The translations under genes were made by a program, and so were the position numbers. 64,000 nt of DNA from Raffaelea ambrosiae (lineage: Eukaryota; Ascomycota; Sordariomycetes; Ophiostomatales; Ophiostomataceae), in assembly GCA_002778195.1 (NCBI GenBank), contig PCDI01000019.1, positions 489,096-553,095 on the forward strand. Reading direction: 5' to 3'. This document shows, in pieces, positions 35,026-46,733 of the stretch. Under the pieces are notes generated by a model. That model saw nothing but the letters and a program-made list of their open reading frames with translations, did not search any database and had not been told where the DNA came from. Position 1 is the stretch's first letter, and every line of letters starts with the position of its first letter.

Positions 35026-36021
35026 AACTTAAAAAGTAATAAAGAAAAAGCGGAAAACAAAATAAATTATCTTTAAATATTAAGCGGCTTATAAGCGAGA
35101 TTACGGCGGTACGTTAACGGTAAGTTAAGAAAATATAAAGACTTTAAACGTACTAAAGCGGCGTAAAAGCGGCTTAAGAGGCGTACGAAAATAATAAATA
35201 AAAGAAACTATTTTATAACGATTAAGGTTTAAAAGCGGTACGATAGAAGCGCGCGAATAAAGAAAATAGCTTAACGCTTAAACACCGAGATTTAAAAGGT
35301 TTATTTAAGCGTTGATAGCGTTTATAGTTTAACGCGTAGCTACGAAAGCGGCTTGAAGCCGCTTTAAGAGTTAGAAGCGCGTAGTTTATTAATGATTATA
35401 TTATTAATCTTCGGCGATTAAAAATAAAACTTAACGCGAAGCGTTAACGAAGCGCCGTTGTAAGAAGAGATAACGCGGAGAAAGTACGTATTAATATATA
35501 TTTAATATTAGTATAAGTAATTATAACGACTTACGCGATATAAGTACGAGTTATTTACGTAGCGTATTCGGCCCACTTTTAAATAAGGGTTAGTAAGGTT
35601 TAAAAACGACGTAATAACGAAGTAAGTAAAGAGTTTATAAGGTTATATACGATAGTTTCTTAAAATAGCTCGAAGCGCGATAAGTGTTAAGTGAATAAAA
35701 AAAGCACGCGAGTTACGAAGTATATAACCGCGCCGGCTAACGCACGCGAGAGAGCTTTAAGCTTAACGTCGTTAAGTAAATAAGCTCGAAAGAGCGCGAG
35801 GGGCGTGTTAAGGGCGCGTAAGAACTTAATCGTACGGTTTATATTACCGCGAATTAGCTTAAAAACTTATATAAAAGGGTTAATAACGCGTTAACGACGA
35901 AGCGAAGGGAGCTCGACTATATATACTTATATAAGTTTTATACATTTTCGTACACTTAATATACGCTTCGACTTTACGCTCGCATTTTAAATCTAACTTT
36001 AAGCGAAGCGACTAAGCGGTG

Positions 36022-36396
36022 AAAGCGCGTTAAACGCATTGATAGTAAGTAAGATGGTGGGTTTTTAAGTTATTAAAACCTAAGTTTACTAACCGAGCGT
36101 TATTAATAAGCGTAGACGTAAAAACGAGGGACGTAGTAAAAGCGACGGCGGCTTGATTTAAAACGTCGTCGTCTTCGTTAACGGTAAGCGGAACGTAAGC
36201 GGGGTTTTAAAAGTCTTCGTTATCGTTATCGTCGTCGTCGTTATTATTATTATTATTATTATCGTCGTTATTCTTAACCTTAATAACGTAACGAAAGAGA
36301 CTCGTAAGCGAGATTAAGATAGGGTTAAAAAGCGGATATAATACTACGCGCGAGTTATTAACGTTATAACCGCGGGTCGAAGAAGTATTATAGCTT
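36022..36396 (-). pseudogene. Possible antisense reading frame in the gypsy 3' region
   Basis: On the minus strand, between pol and the 3' LTR, a frame of about 125 codons has a single TAA (36207-36209). Every plus-strand frame here is closed far more often. It reads SYNTSSTRGYNVNNSR, then an Asn/Asp run encoded by the GTC/ATT microsatellite at 36225-36275, then NPAYVPLTVNEDDDVLNQAA and FTTSLVFTSTLINNARLV. The residue content looks like protein. I could not assign a family. Antisense frames between pol and the 3' LTR are known in some plant gypsy elements (Grande1, Retand); here this is inference. Confidence 0.4.
36225..36275. repeat. Trinucleotide microsatellite
   Basis: Runs of TCG and then TTA triplets (36228-36263) inside the gypsy 3' region. 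On the minus strand they encode Asp and Asn runs. Confidence 0.9.
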
Positions 36397-37418
36397 TAAG
36401 ATAGAGTGTTTTTAATATAAAGAGCTCCGCGAGCGAAACTTACTAAAAAAGTAAGCGTAAAAGAGCGATTACGAGAAGCGCTCGAGAGACGACGAATGAG
36501 CGTATTGGAATTAACTGCTCCGCGGTTTAATCGCGTAATAACGTCGGTTTATTAAAAAGCGACACGTTAACTACGCTTACTAACGTTATTTATATAAAAC
36601 GCGTTTTTATAAAAAGAGTTTTTATACGAAGGAGAATTATTTATAAAAGAGTTAAAAAGCACGAACACCACTTAATCGAGACGAGTGCGGCTTAAAGACT
36701 TAAAAAACTAATCGTTAAGCGTCTATTAAAAAGCGTTAACGCGTTAAACGAGGGTTAACGGCGGGCCGTTGTTTTATTAAAAACTTGTTATTTCGAATTT
36801 AAAACTATTAACGAAGAGTTAATAATTCGATAAAAAAACACTTATTTAAAAAAAAAGAATTAAATAACGTAAAACGTTAGTAATTCGGAGTAAAAACGTT
36901 AATTAAAAAAAAAAGAGGGAGAAGAAATTAAAAAACGTAAAACGTTAATAACTCGATATTTAAACGTAATTTAAAGAAAAAAAAAAGAAAATTATAAGAC
37001 TAATATTCAACGAAGAACCGTATAAAAAGCGAGTTAAAAACGAAGGGATAAAAACTATATTAAAACGACGATTCGATATAACGACGTTAAGACTTTATTA
37101 AAGCTTAATACGGTTAAAAAGAAAAGAAAAGAAAAAGAGAGAGGTGTAAAAAGGGCGACGAGAAAACTCTAATTATACTTTCTTTTCATCTGCTTAACAA
37201 CGCTTAACCTCCTATTTACTCTATAAACGAAAGGAGCGATCGAAGACTTACGAGGAAGGCGCGTAAGGTGTTATACGCTATAACGGCCGTACCAACACTA
37301 CGAAAGAGGGCTAGCGTTAAGCGCGTATCCGGCTAAACGCTCCGAGCGCTTTAAAAGCCTACTACTAACGAGCGTAACCGCACGCTCGAAGACGAGCTCT
37401 ACGAGAGGGGGGATAAAT

Positions 37419-37805
37419 TATAAAGATATCGCGAGCTTACTTCGATGCGTGCTTTGCGAGCAGGTGCGTGCTTTACGAGTAAGTTAAACACGTGTAAACA
37501 ACCTGCTTAAACACGTGTTACTCTTAGCAGGGTACGTGATCGTGTAGTTAGCGTAAGTTCGAAGGAAGGTGCGCTACGAAGCGCACGTACGGACCCCTGA
37601 GCGTGGTGCGGAGCTGGGGCTTCGTACGCGGCTTGAAGACGCTATGCACAAAGCCCTTTAGGAGCCCTCGATATAGCGAGGGCCTCTCACCCTTTTGAAA
37701 AAGGGGGATAAGATTTAGTTATGTAATTTACGAGATCCTACCTTCGTTAATGAGATACCTCTCTCTTTCGCAATCCTTTACCTAACTATACGTACCACTT
37801 TAACA
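37419..37805 (+). repeat. Gypsy 3' LTR
   Basis: 387 bp, against 368 bp for the rejoined 5' LTR. The difference is one extra copy of a 19-bp unit (GCGTGCTTTGCGAGCAGGT and its altered repeat) near 37449-37485. It ends TTTAACA and is followed by the target duplication CTTAA. Confidence 0.9.
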
Positions 37806-37810
37806 CTTAA

Positions 37811-38372
37811 CCAATTTTGCACTAACTCGTTAATGGTTTTTCATTCGAAGCATTTAATGATTACTATAGTATTAAAGACATTTTAGCACTAGAACCGCTC
37901 GGGAGCGAAGATTTTTGAATTGTGGAATAAGCCGATAATATAAAAAACCAGCTAATCTTGATTTCTAATCAATACACACAACTTCATGACTGCGTAACAA
38001 TCTGATAGTAGCGAGCACCGTAGGTTAAAAACAGATTTGTACTATTTAGTAATATTCAGTCAGGAGCCGAAGCGCATTAACCTACCTAGCTCTCCGGGAT
38101 TTCTTTAACCCGAATAACGTAGGGTATTTTAAACTAAAATAATGAATTTTTATCTGGGTTTTCTTTTCTTCCAAGTATTTATCCAACCTTTATAAAAAAC
38201 GAACATTCTCTCACCGATCGAGAAATAGCATACTAGCGCCGCTCTATCTATTCTCTTTTCCACTCCGGTTATACTTTGTCATTTTCTATTCTACCAACTC
38301 AGTTTTGCATTTATATTCTCCTATCGTACTACCTCGTTCGTTCGTTAACTTTCATCCCGCTCGAAAATCAAA
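37811..38372 (+). promoter_or_regulatory. Flank of the gypsy insertion; promoter side of the split kinase gene
   Basis: Single-copy-looking, moderately AT-rich sequence between the gypsy target duplication and the first recognisable codons of the kinase. No other gene is seen. It is less altered than the transposons on both sides. Confidence 0.4.
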
Positions 38373-38611
38373 ATAACATCGATTATAGTAAGCGCGTCCG
38401 GTCGAGTATATACCCAACGTAAAGTGCTTCAACGTAATCATAAAAGCAACGAGCCCCGCATTTTCAAAGCCCAATACGTCCCCTATACAGTTGATTGAAA
38501 GTTAAGCTTATATAAATAATATCTAACCCTCTATCTTCCTTAAATGTAACAATAAATATTTCGTCTACAAACGCGTATCCAAGTCATTCTACAACCTATC
38601 GCAACAACTTA

Positions 38612-38828
38612 TATCAAAAATATAATTTAATAGTTACATTTAGCACCGTATAAAGCTAAACTATCTAGAAGAAAAGGAGGATAGGTTAAAGGTTGAAAGT
38701 CTAAATATATAAAGGCCAACACGAAAGAGCTTTTATATGTGGAAATAAGTAGGGCTTAGTGCCCAGCCAGTCAATTAACGCAACGTATACACGTAAGTGC
38801 ACCGTTGGCTAATAAACACTTACCAACA
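38612..38828 (-). repeat. Copia B 3' LTR (RIP-altered)
   Basis: 217 bp, matching the other copia LTRs in reverse complement with many G-to-A and C-to-T changes. Confidence 0.9.
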
Positions 38829-41800
38829 CTCCCCCTAAAGCTTAGTAATAATAAAACAACGGCAACTACCACAAAAGCTTCCAAATAATTAAAGAGAAAG
38901 CCTCCTTTTTCAGTAAAGTTTAAAAAAAATACAATAACATTTAAATAAAAGAGATATCACGGGTTAACCGGCTTCATAAGCTTCTCAATTAAGCGTGTAA
39001 AGAGATCCCCAGCTAAAAGCTTAATAAATACGTCCGTTAACTAATCCTTCGTACTAACGTACTTTACGTTAAGCAGACTTGCTTCGACTCGCTTCTTAAA
39101 GAAGTGATATTTAATATCGAAGTGCTTAGACCGCGGGTGGAAGGCGTCGCTTTAAGCTAGCTTAATAGCAGAGTTGTTGTTAATACGGAGCGTAATCGTA
39201 TACTCCAGCTCCAACTCATTAAGCATTTGCTTAATTCAAGCAGCTTAAGTAATAGCGAAGTAACTTATAAAGTACTTAGCTTCGTAAGTAGAGTTACTTA
39301 CCGTTAATAACTGTTTATTAGTTTACGAAACGGGGGCTCCGGTTATTATAAACACGTAATCGTAGGTCGACTTACGGAAGAAGATATCGTCTCTTTAGGA
39401 GGCGTTAACGTAGTCGATAACGTTAATCTTCTTACTCTACGGCTAACGAGTGTAATAAATGCCGAGGTTTTCGCTCTTTTTTAAATAACGTAGCAGCCGC
39501 TTAATGCGTTAGCGGTGTTTAGTCAAAGGGTTAGCTATAATCTTTACGTATTAATATATAACGAATGTAATATTAAGTTTTATTATAATATAACTATAAA
39601 TCTCCTTTTTAACGATCCTTTAATATTTATGAGCATTAGCTGCTTCTTCGTTGTCTTCTTTAAGTAGTATTATCTCCGTAATAAGCGTTGGAGCAAGGTG
39701 GTAGTCTTTTATTTTAAGCGTTTATAAGGTCTTTTTAACGTAAATGGTTTGAGCGATAATAACCGTAGCTGTGCTTTTAGCTATAAAAACACCAATCTCT
39801 ACTCCCAAAAGCCACTTAAGCCTACTATTTAAGTTAACTTCGAGCGTAGATTAAATTGCTTTTTCGAATTTATTTAATTTATTAAGTTTATCGACGTAAA
39901 TTACGTCGTTAACGTAGGTTATAACGATTACTCTCCCTTCGACGTAGACGGCGTTGTTCGTACGTAGGGGTTTAAAGCCTGCTTTTACTATTTTAGTCTT
40001 TAAGGTTTACTACTACTAACGTCTTTTTTAACGGAGGCCGTATAAAGCTTGTTATAGCTAAATGATAAAGTTAAGGTAATATTCAGTTGACTACGTAAGA
40101 TTAAGATGACGATTAAAAAACCACTCAAAAAGCTTTAGTATTTTTATATAAATGTTCTCGTCAAACATGCCGTACAAGTAGGTTGTAATAACGTCGAATT
40201 AGCGAATATCGAGTTTCGACTAAACCGTTAAAGCTAGTACGATACGTTAGTTATTAAATCGAAAGGTTGTAATAAAGGTTTTGATGAAGTTGATGTTGTA
40301 ACGTTGTTAAAAGTTATAAACCACTAATCGAGCCTTCTTTTTTAGCTTTTTACCGCTTTCTTCAATCTTTCGATGAAGCACTTAACGCGCGGTAATCGCT
40401 TTAGCTTCTTTAAGTAGGGCCACGAACTTTAATACGTTACGCTAAACCAATTACGTAATCTCTTTTTTAACTACTACTAGCTACTGCTCTCGCTTCGAAC
40501 CTTATATCGCCTCCTTTATAGTCGAGTAAATATAGGGGTTTTTAACGAATGCGTACGATATCGTAGTACTCGTTTCGTTGGAAGGAAGGGTAAAAGGATT
40601 AAGTGTTACGGTATTACGGGGGGATGGGGTCGTACGGTTTATAGTGTTATTAAAATAGTTAACTATTAAGTCAACGTTAGGGTTAAAGTTGAAGTCGAGG
40701 GTGATTGTTGCTTGTTCGTCGATCTCGAGGGTAGAGAGAGGTTATATAACAAAAGACCCTTCTTCGTATACATCCTCTTCTTTTACTTCGTTATTATTAG
40801 TAATAATAATACGCTTTTTAGTGCGTTTTTAAGTGCTTTTAAACCACGACGTATAATAGTCGTCCTCTTTAGTAGTGATCTTTTTATAAATGTACACGTT
40901 ACTAATAATTATAAGCTTTTATAAAGCGATGATTTAAACTTTATATAAGTGAGTGTTAAAGTAGTTAACGAGGACTTCCTTTATATTATAAGGGTTTAAC
41001 TTATCGTCTTTTTTACCGTGAGCGTGCTTTATTGCGTTAAAGATGTGGATAAAGCACTAGCTGCTTAGAATTCGAAGGTGAGAGAGATTTAGTTGAAAAA
41101 AAGGTTTACTAGTCCCGTGGTTCTATTGAACCAGTGGTATAAGTCTTTCCGAATTGATTGTAACGTTGTTAAAGTACGCTGTAAACTCAATGATTTCGGG
41201 TTATAAAGGCACGTCGATATGCTTTATAATTATAACGGTTTTAGTAATTGAAAAGATGATTTGAATAACTCGTTTAATACGTTTATTTCGGTTGGGTGCG
41301 TATAGGGGCGACGGTACGATGGTGAAGCCAACTTTAGCTCTTTTCTTTGTAAATACCTTCACTTAAACGTTTGTATTGTTGTTTATACGCAACTTACGGG
41401 GTGCTCTTTTAGCTAGAAGAAATAAGTGCTTTAATCGCGTTATTAACGCGTGAAATATCTCGTCTTTATTAACGGTAGACTTTATAAACTTTATACTCGT
41501 TACTTCGTTTTTAATAATACTTAACTAACGGTTGTTATTATAACCTCTTTAACGGATACGGGCCACGTTAAGGTGATAAACCTCGTTAAGTTCGGTCGCA
41601 ATTTGCCGTACGTTTTTAAGCTTATAATGCTTCGCTTTAGAAGTCTTACATAGCTTATATGTTAAAAAGCCGCGATATTACTAATGTGAGACTGCTTTCA
41701 CGGCGAGAAGCAGTCTCGTCGATGCTTTAATTATTTATTTAAACGCTTTATAACTTGGATAACTAAGCTTATTATACGTAATATATAGCTTCTAACGCTC

Positions 41801-43559
41801 ATTTAACGATTATACTACTTATTTGAGTAATCGGCGGTGAGCTCTTTCATACACCAACCGGCTGCGCGCGTGATGACTTCGTTATTAATAACGATAAGGA
41901 TGTTACTACGATTAATAAGCATCACAAAGCCGTTTTCGACGTCGATTTTACACACCTCTTTACTATTAAGCGTAGCTAAATACCGCTTTTAAATACCGTT
42001 GCCTCCGGCGTAAAAGCGAATGTTAAAGATAATGTTTATTCTAAAGCTTAACGCGAATAACACGTTTTTTAACTTTAAAGTTATAATACCCTCGTCGAGA
42101 GCGTTAAGCTATAGTTTGACGGATTTAATATAATTTACGAAGATAAAGCCGCCGCTCGTTATAATTTTATAATGTACGTTTTAAATAATGTTAGAAATGA
42201 ACCACTTTAAATCGTTAATAATATAACAATCGCTACCCGTATTAAAGAGCTATACGTTTCGACTGTTTACGTAGTAGTTATACGTAGTAACGTGGTTAAC
42301 GTAAAATATAGTATCGTTAACCGAGAAGAGGGTATCGTTAGTTAATCGAGCGAAATAACTAAGCTTCTCTTTACTTTAATTATTCGTAGTCTCGTTATTA
42401 ATAGTAGTATAGTTAAACTTATTCGATTTAAACTAATTCCTCTCTTTATTTCGCTTAACGAAGTAAAAAGCCTTCGTATACTCTTATTTACTATAAAAGT
42501 CGCACTTACGGTCACTTTTAAACTTGGTTTTATCGTCTTTACCGCTAAACTTATCGTTATTATTAATAGATTTACTATTAAAGCTATCGTTATCGTTAGT
42601 ATTATTATTACCGTCCTTCTTTTTATTCACCGTTAACAACTTATTACGACAACGGTTACGAAAAAAAGCCTTCACTTTATTAAATACGTTATTTTTAAAC
42701 TTCGTGTTTCACTCACTTCGTAACTTCGACGTAATATTTACGAAAGCTTTAATAGCGTAACCGTCGATAATGCTTAATAAGTGGTAAATCTTATACTTCG
42801 TAAAGAGCTTACCAACTTTCTACTTATAATCTTTTATATTATCTTTTAATCGCGTTAAAAATTGGTTAATAAAGTTATCGTTACGTTAGTGAAGGTTATG
42901 AAAGTACTAAACAGCTTTTACGAAGAGGCTCTTCTCCTTTAGAGCGTATAAAGCTTAAAGTGCGTTGTAAAGCTCGTTAAAGCGTTTAACATCGAGAAAG
43001 AATATTAAAAGCGAGTTTTTTAAAGTCATCGTTAATATAACTAAAAAGGTATCAACCGCTTCGTCGTCGTATTCGATATTAATCTTAATAAAGGTGATAA
43101 CTAGTTTAGCCAGCTTAGTTAACTGTTTAACCTTTCGACTTCACCGCTTTCATTTATACGCTTTTTTAAGCTTAATATCGATTCAGCTTATTATTTTTAT
43201 AACTCGAGTTAACGTACCCTACGATATGGTCTTTTTAGTAGTAAACATAATAGTAAACTTCGTGATAAGCTTGAGTAGCTGGTTAAGGGGTGGATTTACG
43301 GGGAAATCAAAAAGTACTTTATCGGAATCGTCTCGAAAAGGTTACAAAGGTTGCTAAGAGCTTTTAATCGTTATAAAGCTCACCAGCCAAAAAAGAAGTC
43401 GGTTGAGGTGCTTAAAGCAAAGCTTTCCAACGCTTAGACTAACGGAAAAGGTGGTTGCGTTATAGTACGCTAAGGGGGTCGAAATTAATCGAAAATGGTG
43501 CGTGCGATACGCCAAAGAAAAGGGGTAGATTAGGATTACGGCCACCCGGGCTCATAGCC

Positions 43560-43776
43560 TATTAGAAATATAATTTGATAGTTGCATTTAGCATCGTATA
43601 GGGCTAGACTATTTGGAAGAAAAGGAGGATAGGTTGAAGGTTGAAAGTTTAGATATATAGGGGCCAACACGGAGGAGCTTTTGTATGTGGAAATAAGTGG
43701 GGCCTAGTGCTCAGCCAGCCAATCAGCGTAGCGTGTGCACGTGAGTGCACCGTTGGCTAGCAAACACTTGCTAACA
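43560..43776 (-). repeat. Copia B 5' LTR
   Basis: 217 bp in reverse complement, ending CACTTGCTAACA at 43776. It is close to copia A's LTRs except for the first ~15 bases. Confidence 0.92.
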
Positions 43777-44820
43777 ACTTGCCACCGCGTTCTAAGGCTC
43801 TAGCCGGCTGCGATTACACACCGACTACAATGAAGATGAGCATATACTCGTCTATCCCTACTTTAGAGATACGCTACTGTGTTTGATACAAAACGATCCC
43901 GATTTATCTCCCGCGGAGCGAACAAAAGTTCTTCGAGCAACCGCAGAAGCCATTCATGAGATGCACAGCAAAGGCTGGGTCCACCTTGGTATAACTAGAG
44001 CGGGCGACGTAACGGTGTGTAGTAGACACTGTCCTAACTGTTCTAACTGTTTGTTTCGTTGTCGCTAGATGTGAAGCCCGATAATATTTTGGTGGATTGG
44101 GAATCTGGCGAAGACGGTCGTAAATCCGTGTCCAAAGCCGTCCTGGGCGATTTTGACATTGCTTTCCACCCCCCGACCGGAAAGCGACTGGACACCCCAT
44201 ACGCCTTGGGGAATGCCATATGGCGGAGCCCAGAAGGACAGACGGGCAAGGGCGTGACAAAGGCGTCGGATGTGTTCTCTTTTGGACTCGTGGTACGTGG
44301 GCTATACGTAAAAAAGAAAATATATAAAAGAGAGCTTATACTAACTTAGTCTATAGTGTATCTACGCCCTTGGTGGTGGAGACCTCTTACTATTAGACAA
44401 CTACCAGGAGCTCATCAAAAACAATATCTCACCCGAACAGGAGATCTTGACCCGGCACTTTTCCTATTTCGGACCAGCGACGGAAGGCCTCCTAGAGCAG
44501 GTCCACGATGAGGGCTGGTGTAACGCTCTACGCGGTGCGTCAGCCATGGCCGACCAAGCCGTGCAAGAGAATCCGGCACTGCGCTTTACAGTATGGGGGC
44601 AAGGCCTGGGACCCGCGGCGGTGGATGTACTCTCTGGCATGACGAACATGGACCCGACAGCCCGATTGACGATAGACCAGGTCTTGGCACATCCGTGGTG
44701 GCAAGAGGAATGAAAAAACGGCTACGTTTATAGAGCACAGAGACGGAACTGGTGCATCCATCGGGGGATTCTACTGTCATTCTCCGTCATGCAAAACACT
44801 ACGCAGACTTGCTCTGCTGG

Positions 44821-45062
44821 TATCTCCTTAAGGACGAAATTATGACTTTTTTATCAATAAACGAATCCATTGGCTAATACCTCGTAATTGACCCCGCAGT
44901 ACAAACAAATACACAGAAAACATACTAAAAATAAAGTCACTCCCTTTCTCACTGAAAAAAGGTGTCGCATAGGCAACTACAGGGGATAGGGTCGCTGTAC
45001 AGCGTACACAAAAGTCAACAAAGACCCACAAAAAAAGTCATAATTTCGTCCTTAAGGAGATA
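44821..45062. mobile_element. MITE with 32-bp perfect terminal inverted repeats (Tc1/mariner-like)
   Basis: 44821-44852 and 45031-45062 are exact reverse complements over 32 bp, beginning TATCTCCTTAAGGACGAAAT. The outermost TA on each side is probably the target duplication, which fits Tc1/mariner (Fot1-like) transposition. The 178-bp interior has no coding capacity. The element lies just downstream of the split kinase gene. Confidence 0.9.
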
Positions 45063-46733
45063 AGTCGGGCGCTGCGGGAGAATGCCCGCGGGCCGTTCCG
45101 GCACTAGACCATAATAGAACACAACAAATGGCCAACACAAGACCCGTAGAGATACGCATCAACATCAATGTCCCAGCCGTATGCTACTTTGTCGATCGTC
45201 TTGTATGGGATACGGGCTGCCATAGCCGGTGGAACTTCATCGTGTAGGGGATGCTGTCCGGGAGGGGCAACCCGCAGCAGTGCGGCACTATAGGCTCTGC
45301 GGGCGCCTAAGTGAGAGCAAGGACAGCACAGGAGCACTTCCAAAAAGGGAAATACCGTGCTTTTTGCCGTTGCATTTTACTTCCGGGTCCTTTCAAAGTC
45401 TGCGCCGATGCCCTGAAGAGAGCAAACCTCCTCGATGACGCGTCACTGGGCGTCGTCGAGGTACTCGGGCGGGCCGCGGTACCAGCGGTTGCCGACGCTG
45501 ACCAGCCGAGTAAGCTAGAGCGTCGGCATTACGAGGAGAGAGAGAAGAGAAGTATAAATGGGATGGTGCACCTAGTCATGAAGAAATCGTGTAACTCTTC
45601 AACTCTGAACCCTGTATCTCTCAAATATCGTGGGGGGTATGATAGTTACATGCTTGTTAAACTCAACCAAAGCGTTGGGCTAGGTTGGCAACATACATTC
45701 GCCAGCTCACACGCGCCAGTTCCTCCACTTTATTGTCAAAGTTGTCTTTTTCCGACACTAGACCCACTCAGGCTCTTCAGTTACGTTGGACTAAAACCCC
45801 GTGTCCAATGCCTGCTTATCGAAATCCTTGTATCAGCCTTTTGTCACGGAGCGGGGGAAGAATACAAACCGAATGCCCGGCGTGGGCAGAACCCACATGG
45901 CGAGGTTAGCGGGCCGCGTCGTGGTTCGAAGGGGATGAGGGCAGGCAAAGATGGCGGAAAGGCAGGAGGAGAACCATGGCACAGACAAAAGCCCGGGCGC
46001 GGCTCGCACTGCACGTGATGGATCTTATGTAAGTTTTTTAATTGACGACACCCAGCCACTCGGGGGACTCTCAGAGCCCCCAGCACCTCCCAACACCTTC
46101 TCAAAAACCACTGCACCAACATTGCGAGAAATTACAGAATACCCAATCTGTAGTCCAATTTTCCAGACCACACACAGCAGTGTCGACTCTCGGGGAGCTC
46201 CAACCCACAAGAAAGCACTGCCCTTGTCTTCTCAAGCCATGGGACGATTTTGTCGACGAGCAGATTGAGACGCCAGCGGCCGACAAGAAATTGCCCATGT
46301 CATCGAACACAAGCTCCATACAGCACATATCGTCGACGAAGCTATGAACAAGCCCACGATCCCAACCACGGAACCAGGGAAATTCCAACACTGCGCCGAG
46401 CTTCTCTCCACCGCGGCTGTCACCCAGTCATAACACTACATGCTGGAGGCCGGGCCGAGGACGCCACCCGCAAAGAGGCATCGCCGCGTGCCGAGCTGTC
46501 CGGAGTGGCTGCCGAAGTTGATCACAAAGCTTGAGCGGGATAGACATTCTCCAGCCCACCACAGACGCAGAGGTGGTGCCGGCGACGGAAGTGTCATCAA
46601 CAGAGAAGGAGCATTAGTGCAAGATGCGAATGGACATGAGCAATATGCAGAGTCTATTTACTCTGGGCATAGGCAGGATCATCTGGCCAGGCCAGTGTGC
46701 ATCCAGGCAGTGAAGAAAGGGGTTTTTTTTTTC
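45063..46733. other. Interval without a supported gene
   Basis: Moderately GC-rich sequence. A frame at 45311-46018 contains FQKGKYRAFCRCILLPGPFK and ADALKRANLLDDASLGVVEV, which looks protein-like up to about 45530, but it degrades after that and I recognise no family. It may be a short gene relic. Confidence 0.35.

Larger units (their letters stand above)
24326..37805 (+). mobile_element. Ty3/gypsy chromovirus-like LTR retrotransposon, RIP-mutated, containing a nested copia
   Basis: The LTRs are 24326-24377 + 29552-29867 (5', split by the copia insertion) and 37419-37805 (3'). The 5-bp target duplication CTTAA flanks the element at 24321-24325 and 37806-37810. Without the nested copia it is about 8.3 kb. 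A polypurine tract of G/A precedes the 3' LTR (about 37404-37416). Domains in order are gag with a worn CCHC knuckle (about 31096), reverse transcriptase (about 32030-32420), integrase with its zinc-binding region (about 33780-33920), and a chromodomain-like end (about 34880-35020). A 2.4-kb region follows before the 3' LTR. Stops from TGG-to-TGA/TAA and CAG-to-TAG type changes fill every frame, so the element is dead. Confidence 0.9.
38612..43776 (-). mobile_element. Ty1/copia LTR retrotransposon B, inserted in the kinase gene
   Basis: 5,165 bp, same family as copia A but in the opposite direction. The LTRs are 38612-38828 (3' LTR, RIP-altered) and 43560-43776 (5' LTR, nearly unaltered), 217 bp each. 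The flanking pentamers are ACTTA (38607-38611) and ACTTG (43777-43781), a target duplication with one G-to-A change. The internal region mirrors copia A from the leader (about 43380-43555) through gag, protease, integrase, RT and RNase H (about 38960-39240), but is much richer in A and T and closed by stops. Damage is heaviest on the left and fades near the right LTR. Confidence 0.92.
38373..44713 (+). pseudogene. Fungal protein-kinase gene split by copia element B
   Basis: The left part, 38373-38611, reads VSASGRVYTQRKVLQRNHKS, NEPRIFKAQYV and, after a probable intron, FVYKRVSKSFYNLSQQL. Across copia B (target duplication ACTTA/ACTTG) the right part continues in frame with ATAF, a TAA at 43793 and GSSRLRLHTDYNEDEHILVY. 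Right-hand exons are 43782-43988, 44069-44292 and 44357-44713. They carry WVHLDVKPDNILVDW (catalytic loop HxDxKxxN), VLGDFDIAF (a DFD in place of DFG), GNAIWRSPEGQTGKGVTKAS (activation/APE-like region) and MDPTARLTIDQVLAHPWWQE. These are the marks of a fungal Ser/Thr-kinase-like family. The putative start codon reads ATA, and several codons look RIP-altered on the left side only. Without the copia the gene would be about 1.3 kb. It is not functional now. Confidence 0.8.

Noticed and set aside
45311..46018. 235-codon frame
   Set aside because: Only its first third looks protein-like, it has no family motif and its end reads as random; listed only inside the gene-free interval.
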